A DNA stretch of 64,000 nucleotides, from NCBI RefSeq assembly GCF_001559595.1, contig NZ_LNTY01000004.1:81827-145826 (forward strand), read 5' to 3'. The translations under genes were made by a program, and so were the position numbers. Source of the DNA: Enterovibrio coralii. GTDB lineage: Bacteria > Pseudomonadota > Gammaproteobacteria > Enterobacterales > Vibrionaceae. Every line of letters starts with the position of its first letter. Position 1 is the stretch's first letter. The notes beneath the pieces are model-generated. The model did no database searches. It worked only from the letters and a program-made list of their open reading frames with translations, and was not told where the DNA came from. This document shows, piece by piece, positions 59,357-64,000 of the stretch.

Positions 59357-60537
59357 ATGTTTCAATTCATGACGGCGACAAGGATCATTTTTGGCGAGGG
59401 CGCACTGATTAACTCACTGTCCGTGATTAATCAGTTTGGTTACAGCGCGCTTGTCGTCACGGGCAAAGATGAACAACGTGCAGCCCCGCTTCTCAGTTAT
59501 CTCAAACAGCAAAACATGCGTTACTTGCAGCTTTCAATTCACGGAGAACCACTGATCGCTAAAGTCGAAGAAATGGTGGCGGGAGGACGTGAGTTTAAAC
59601 CTGACATGATCATCGCGATTGGCGGTGGCAGCGTGATGGATGTGGGTAAAGCACTCTCTGGCCTTATTCCCAACCAAGGCAGCGTCTATGACTATGTTGA
59701 GGTTGTCGGGCGCGCGCTGCCCATGACGGCAAAACCTCTGCCATGCATCGCGATTCCAACCACTGCGGGCACAGGGTCAGAAGTCACACGCAATGCGGTG
59801 CTGATTTCCGCGCAAGAAAACGTAAAAGCGGCATTAAGAAACCCGGAAATCATTCCTGATGTGGCCATCATCGACCCAACGTTAACGTATGGCATGGATA
59901 AAACCCTGTCTGCCTGTTGTGGGATGGATGCATTTACGCATTTGATGGAAGCTTACGTCTGTGGCGATCCGAACCCGCTGACGGACATGGTGTGTGAAGA
60001 AGGCCTGCGTCGTTTAGCCCCTGCCATTTTGCATGCGTGTGAAGATGATGATCCGAGAGCCCGATCCGACATGGCCTTTGCCTCAATGCTAGGCGGGATG
60101 CGCAATCAAACGCCAAATTGGGCGCAGCCCACGGATTAGCGGCAGCACTGGGCGGTATGCTTGATGCGCCACATGGCGTAATAACCGCACAGCTTGCGCC
60201 ATATGTGATGGCGGAAAACATTCTCGCCGCGCGCGATGCCGGCAGGATCAGCCTGTTGAACCGCTATCGCCAGCTAGCGTGTATTTTGACAGGTAGACAC
60301 AATGCTGAACCAAGTGACGGCATCATCTGGGTGCAACGTATCCTCAAGCGTTTGGAAATTCCTTCGCTGTGTGAGTATGGGTTATGTGATTCAGCCTTTG
60401 AGCAAGTGGCAAAGCAGGCAATGAAGTCGAGTTCCATCAAAGGGAACGCGCTGCCACTGAGTGAAGAAAGACTGATTTCTATTTTGGATAGAATGTGTCA
60501 CCAAGTGGCGGTTTCAGATTTTCTGGTTATGGAGTAA
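59357..60537 (+). CDS. iron-containing alcohol dehydrogenase (frameshifted)
   Basis: 393 aa when read across one frameshift. Cofactor motif IIAIGGGSVMDVGKA near residue 95 and PTTAGTGSEVTRNAV near 136. Metal ligands: Asp in DPTLTYG, His in GMDAFTHLMEAY, and His in LGAAHG and DAPHG after the break. The frame is lost near 60100; one added G gives GGMAQSNAKLGAAHGLAAALGG, the family signature. An NAD(P)-dependent oxidoreductase for short alcohols or aldehydes; the substrate is unknown. AAGGAG precedes the ATG. Confidence 0.85.
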
Positions 60538-60861
60538 TTCAAAGCCACTGCCGACAATGCCTGATTGAATCTGTTTGATTGAGAGCACCGGTTTCTTGCG
60601 GGCTGCTCTCAATGGGTTGTCCATCGTTTGTCGTGGTCACATTGCTCAATAAAGAAGATACCCACACCGAATAAGCCCTTTAAACAAAAGGGGAGTAATG
60701 CGGTGTTGTGGAAGGTGCATCCTTTTGGCATTGGAAAGCCAAAGATTGTGTTTGATGCCATTGATAATCCGTCACAATAAACGCAATCGGCAAGCATTGA
60801 GGTTCACTTTTCCATCTTGAGTGCTAATAATGGCTGTTCAAAGAAACGAAAAGGATGCCTT
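60538..60861. other. intergenic region upstream of nfsA
   Basis: Probable nfsA promoter region. A 62-codon minus-strand frame here has no ribosome site and no family resemblance. Confidence 0.35.
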
Positions 60862-61584
60862 ATGACGCCCGTTGTAGAAACGTTACTTGCTCACCGCTCT
60901 ATTCGAAAATTTGAAGACAAGCCTTTAACAGAAGAGCAAGTCGCCGTGATTATTGATTGCGCACGCGCGGCTTCCTCTTCAAGTTTCATCCAGTGCACTA
61001 GCATCATTCGTGTCGTTGACAAAGAGAAGCGTCGCTTACTTGCTGAGTACGCGGGGAATCAGGCGTACGTGGCTGACGCTGCGGAGTTCTTTGTTTGGTG
61101 CCTCGATTTTAATCGTCATCTGCAAATTAAACCTGACGCGCAATTAGGCTTTACAGAGCAAACGCTCATTGGGGCAATAGATACGGCGTTGATGGCGCAA
61201 AACGCACTTGCAGCGGCAGAGTCGATGGGGTTGGGTGGCGTGTACATTGGCGGCATCCGCAACAATCCCGATAAGGTGTCAGCACTTTTAAATCTGCCAG
61301 ATTACGTGGCACCGCTCTTTGGGCTGTGTCTGGGCTATCCAGCGCAGGACCCAGAAGTGAAACCTCGTTTGCCTGCATCGCTTATCGTTCACACCGATGA
61401 GTACCAAGCAGTAGATAAAGAGGAACTGGCAGAATACGATGAGATTGTCAGACACTACTATCGCACGCGGACAGGTGGTACCAAGGAAATGACGTGGAGC
61501 GAACAGATTGACGGTACGCTTGGCAAAGAAGCGAGACCGTTTATGAAAGCGTTTATTGAGTCTAAAGGGCTAAGTACCAAGTAG
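60862..61584 (+). CDS. nfsA: oxygen-insensitive NADPH nitroreductase NfsA
   Basis: 240 aa from the ATG at 60862 (AAAGGATGCC upstream), exactly the length of E. coli NfsA. FMN-binding HRSIRKFEDKPL at the N-terminus, AASSSSFIQCTSIIRV near 35, GLGGVYIGGIRNNP near 130 and FGLCLGYPAQDPEVKPRLP near 160. It reduces nitroaromatics and quinones by two-electron steps with NADPH. A terminator follows. Confidence 0.94.
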   Translation: MTPVVETLLAHRSIRKFEDKPLTEEQVAVIIDCARAASSSSFIQCTSIIRVVDKEKRRLLAEYAGNQAYVADAAEFFVWCLDFNRHLQIKPDAQLGFTEQTLIGAIDTALMAQNALAAAESMGLGGVYIGGIRNNPDKVSALLNLPDYVAPLFGLCLGYPAQDPEVKPRLPASLIVHTDEYQAVDKEELAEYDEIVRHYYRTRTGGTKEMTWSEQIDGTLGKEARPFMKAFIESKGLSTK

Positions 61585-61606
61585 ATGTCGTCAGACCTAT
61601 ATAGAA

Positions 61607-61632
61607 GAGGGCAACGTTTGTTGCCCTTTTTT
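61607..61632 (+). terminator. terminator after nfsA
   Basis: GGGCAAC / GTTGCCC stem with a GTTT loop and T6. Confidence 0.9.
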
Positions 61633-61682
61633 GTGCTGACTTTCTGGGCGTTGGTCGTCGTGAATTGCAACACCATCAAGCC

Positions 61683-61719
61683 GGAAACCCTTTAATTTCT
61701 TTGAGCAAGAAGGGTTTCC
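61683..61719. repeat. 10-bp inverted repeat in leader of OFA-type gene
   Basis: GGAAACCCTT and AAGGGTTTCC pair perfectly around a 17-base loop. No T-run follows. It lies about 270 bases before the next gene, in a 350-base region that otherwise shows only an FNR-like half site (TTGATCCAGCTCA, near 61775). Confidence 0.5.
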
Positions 61720-61986
61720 CACTATAACACCTTTCATTTTCGCAAACTTTTTTTGCAGAAAACAAAACTAGATTTTGATCCAGCTCACTTTCCCTGATAG
61801 ACTCCGCGCGCTTCTGTCATTCTCACCTTATTTGAAGAATGCTAACAATTATTTAATACCCAAACTACTTAAGGGGCTATGCATCTGAAATGTATAGGTT
61901 TTAGGTCGTTTGGGTTTTTGGTTGGGCTGTTGCCGTAGGGGCTTTTCCAGCGACACCCTTTTTACTTGAATTAATTGAGTCGTAAC

Positions 61987-63210
61987 ATGAATAAACTGAA
62001 CAAAGCTACGGGCGTTCTCGCTGCTGGTTTCTTTATCAATATGTGTATCGGCATCCTGTACGCGTGGTCTGTAATCAAGCAGTCACTGGTAGAGCAGGGT
62101 TGGTCGAACGCTGATGCATCTATGCCTTACACCGTTGCAACCATCTGTTTTGCACTTTCTCTGCTGGTGGCGGGTAACCTGCAAGACCGTATGGGTCCTC
62201 GTAAAGTTCTGATCCTAGGTACCGTTATGGTTGGTATCGGCATGATCATTTCAAGCTTTGCTTCAACGCCAATGACTTTGTTGCTGACCTTCGGTGTTGT
62301 GACTGGTTGTGGTATCGGTTTCGGTTACGCGTGTCTGTCACCTGCTGCAATGAAGTGGTTCCACCCTTCTAAGAAAGGCATGGTTAACGGTCTGATCGCT
62401 GCGGGCTTCGGTCTGGCTGCGGTTTACCTGGCACCTCTGACATCTACTCTGATCGCAAACTACGGTGTTCAGCAGAGCTTCCTGATCCTGGGTGTTGGTA
62501 TCCTAGCAATCGCAGTTCCACTGGCTTGCACCATCAACAACCCACCTTCTGGCTACACGCCAGAAGCACCAGCCGGCTATGTAGCTAAAGCAGGCTCAGG
62601 TGACAACAACATGGGTTGGAAACAAATGGTTAAGACCCCACAGTTCTACTCACTGTGGCTGATGTACGCGCTGGCGTCTTCTGCAGGTCTGATGGTAATC
62701 GGCAACATCACTTCTATCGCAGTTAAGCAGTCTGACCTGACTCAAGCAGCGTTCTTGGTTGTTGTTCTGTCTATCTTCAACTCTGGCGGTCGTGTTGCAG
62801 CAGGTATGCTGTCTGACAAGATCGGTGGTATCAAAACTCTGATGCTTGCGTTCATCATGCAAGGCATCAACATGATGATGTTCGCAACGTACAACACTGA
62901 GTTCACTCTGATGGTTGGTGCGGCTGTTGCAGGTGTTGGTTACGGTACACTGCTTGCAGTATTCCCTTCTATCACTGCTGACTACTACGGCCTGAAAAAC
63001 TACGGCGGTAACTACGGCGTGCTTTACACCGCATGGGGTGTGAGTGGTTTCATTGGTCCTGTTGTTGCTGCTACAGCAGTAGACATGACTGGCAACTACG
63101 TAATGGCTTACACCATCTGTGCAGCAATGCTGGCAGTGGCTGTGGTTCTGTCTTTCGTGACTAAACCAGTTAAAGCTGTTGCAGTAGAAGGTCAACAAGC
63201 GGCTGCATAA
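61987..63210 (+). CDS. OFA-type MFS transporter (oxalate/formate antiporter family)
   Basis: 407 aa from the ATG at 61987; the frame reaches a TTG four codons earlier. Twelve membrane segments with INMCIGILYAWSVIK in helix 1, NLQDRMGPRKV between helices 2 and 3, GCGIGFGYACLSPAAMKWF in helix 4 and GGNYGVLYTAWGVSGFIGP in helix 11. These are features of the YhjX/OxlT branch, which handles small organic acids such as pyruvate, lactate or formate. Regular codon use suggests good expression. A terminator follows. Confidence 0.85.
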   Translation: MNKLNKATGVLAAGFFINMCIGILYAWSVIKQSLVEQGWSNADASMPYTVATICFALSLLVAGNLQDRMGPRKVLILGTVMVGIGMIISSFASTPMTLLLTFGVVTGCGIGFGYACLSPAAMKWFHPSKKGMVNGLIAAGFGLAAVYLAPLTSTLIANYGVQQSFLILGVGILAIAVPLACTINNPPSGYTPEAPAGYVAKAGSGDNNMGWKQMVKTPQFYSLWLMYALASSAGLMVIGNITSIAVKQSDLTQAAFLVVVLSIFNSGGRVAAGMLSDKIGGIKTLMLAFIMQGINMMMFATYNTEFTLMVGAAVAGVGYGTLLAVFPSITADYYGLKNYGGNYGVLYTAWGVSGFIGPVVAATAVDMTGNYVMAYTICAAMLAVAVVLSFVTKPVKAVAVEGQQAAA

Positions 63211-63230
63211 TTGCGCTGACTAACACCTTC

Positions 63231-63260
63231 AAAAAACCCGCTCCTAGAGCGGGTTTTTTA
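63231..63260 (+). terminator. terminator after OFA-type gene
   Basis: AACCCGCTC / GAGCGGGTT stem with a CTA loop, flanked by A6 and T6. Confidence 0.92.
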
Positions 63261-63619
63261 TTACCTCAATTTCATATAAAACCGCCAAATATCGCGGTTT
63301 CCGGCCTGTTTCCCCCCTCCAAATCACTTAGGCAAATTCGGCAATTAACTGGTCAGACTTCTGTTGAAAGGTAATAAAGTGTGCCATGAGTGAGAAAAAA
63401 TGAGACTCAACAAAAACCTACTTTTCGAAGGGTAATCGAACAGTGTGCAAAACTGATGTTCATAAGTCACTGATATAAAAACGCTGTACAAGTATTGTCT
63501 ATTTTGTACAGTGTTTTTTAACTGAATTATCGTGAAATTTGAATAGAAAACACTGTTTGATTGTTGGGTGAGCATTGGCTAGGTTGAGTTCACCACTCGA
63601 ATACCAGGAGGGTATTAAC
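63261..63619. other. intergenic region upstream of sigma factor
   Basis: Probable promoter region for the sigma-factor gene. No gene or repeat was recognised. Confidence 0.35.
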
Positions 63620-64000
63620 ATGCATTCAGTGGATTCAACCTGTTTTCAGAACAGTGAGCGTGAACATATCGAGAAGATTCAAGCGGGGCATCCGAAAGCC
63701 CGCACTTACTTTGACCAACTGGTTGCTCGTTATGTGTCACCGTTACATCGTCGATGCATGGCTTGGTTAGGGTGTCCTCATGATGCGGATGACGTATTGC
63801 AGGAAACCTTGGTACGTAGTTACCGTTATATCCATGCCTATCGCGGCGAAGCTGCATTCAGAAGCTGGCTATATGCCATTGCGGATAACCAATGTCGGAG
63901 CTATTTGAAGAAGCGTGCAACGCACTCACAGCGTTTCGTTTCTGAAGAGCTTCAGGAAGAGGCGGGTAGCGAAGACAGCTGTCCGTTAACTGCAGACGGA
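63620..64000 (+). CDS. ECF-type RNA polymerase sigma factor (partial, runs off window)
   Basis: The first 127 codons from an ATG with AGGAGGG upstream; the 3' end lies beyond the window. The sigma-70 region 2 is clear: DADDVLQETLVRSYRYIHAY with the conserved acidic and aromatic residues, then AAFRSWLYAIADNQCRSYLKKR in region 2.4. The region 2-region 4 linker begins at the window edge. It should direct RNA polymerase to a stress or envelope regulon. An anti-sigma gene might follow outside the window. Confidence 0.85.
   Translation, partial: MHSVDSTCFQNSEREHIEKIQAGHPKARTYFDQLVARYVSPLHRRCMAWLGCPHDADDVLQETLVRSYRYIHAYRGEAAFRSWLYAIADNQCRSYLKKRATHSQRFVSEELQEEAGSEDSCPLTADG

Overview
The window looks like chromosomal DNA of a marine gammaproteobacterium, most likely Vibrionaceae of the Grimontia/Enterovibrio/Photobacterium type. 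This is an inference from the uvrY-uvrC-pgsA block, YbjL, GltS, NfsA, GrxA, the moderate GC content and the AT-rich intergenic regions. No rRNA, complete tRNA, CRISPR array or insertion sequence was seen.

Layout. (1) 1-1500: an AT-rich stretch with one orphan gene, possibly the edge of an island. (2) 1565-21921: a large myo-inositol catabolic region. The left arm on the minus strand holds a Gfo/Idh dehydrogenase, an IolJ-like aldolase, IolB, IolC, a second Gfo/Idh dehydrogenase and IolD. Divergent from it on the plus strand are IolE and a sugar ABC transporter (permease, ATPase, binding protein). Two regulators follow (LacI and RpiR types). A right arm then holds a minus-strand PhyH-type dioxygenase and plus-strand copies of IolB, IolG, an IolC-DUF2090 fusion and the semialdehyde dehydrogenase IolA/MmsA. 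Together these would import inositol and convert it to DHAP plus acetyl-CoA, with duplicated isomerase, kinase and aldolase steps. Palindromes TGAAAT-N4-ATTTCA mark the right arm and the RpiR gene itself.

(3) 21978-36326: an uncharacterised membrane/TPR protein, a FUSC protein, GltS, a GT-C-like membrane protein, adenine deaminase, a hybrid histidine kinase, an Nramp-like carrier, a DUF2867 protein, a T2 ribonuclease and an MFS protein. (4) 36648-41906: an alpha/beta hydrolase, an AraC regulator divergent from two cytochrome P460 genes, a transthyretin-like protein, an MFS carrier and a small His-rich protein. (5) 42690-46592: an amino-acid antiporter and a biodegradative arginine decarboxylase (acid-resistance type), with long RNA hairpins before and between the genes. 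(6) 46686-58723: a sulfotransferase, a class I glutamine amidotransferase, uvrY-uvrC-pgsA, an O-antigen-ligase-like protein, a PhoPQ-like two-component system, YbjL and a DMT exporter. (7) 58785-64000: GrxA, an Fe-type alcohol dehydrogenase, NfsA, an OFA-type MFS carrier and the start of an ECF sigma factor.

The strongest anomaly is that thirteen unrelated genes are each broken by exactly one frameshift. In every case adding one base to an adjacent short run restores the family sequence. This looks like systematic base under-calling in the sequence rather than gene decay, so these genes are annotated at full length with the frameshift flagged.
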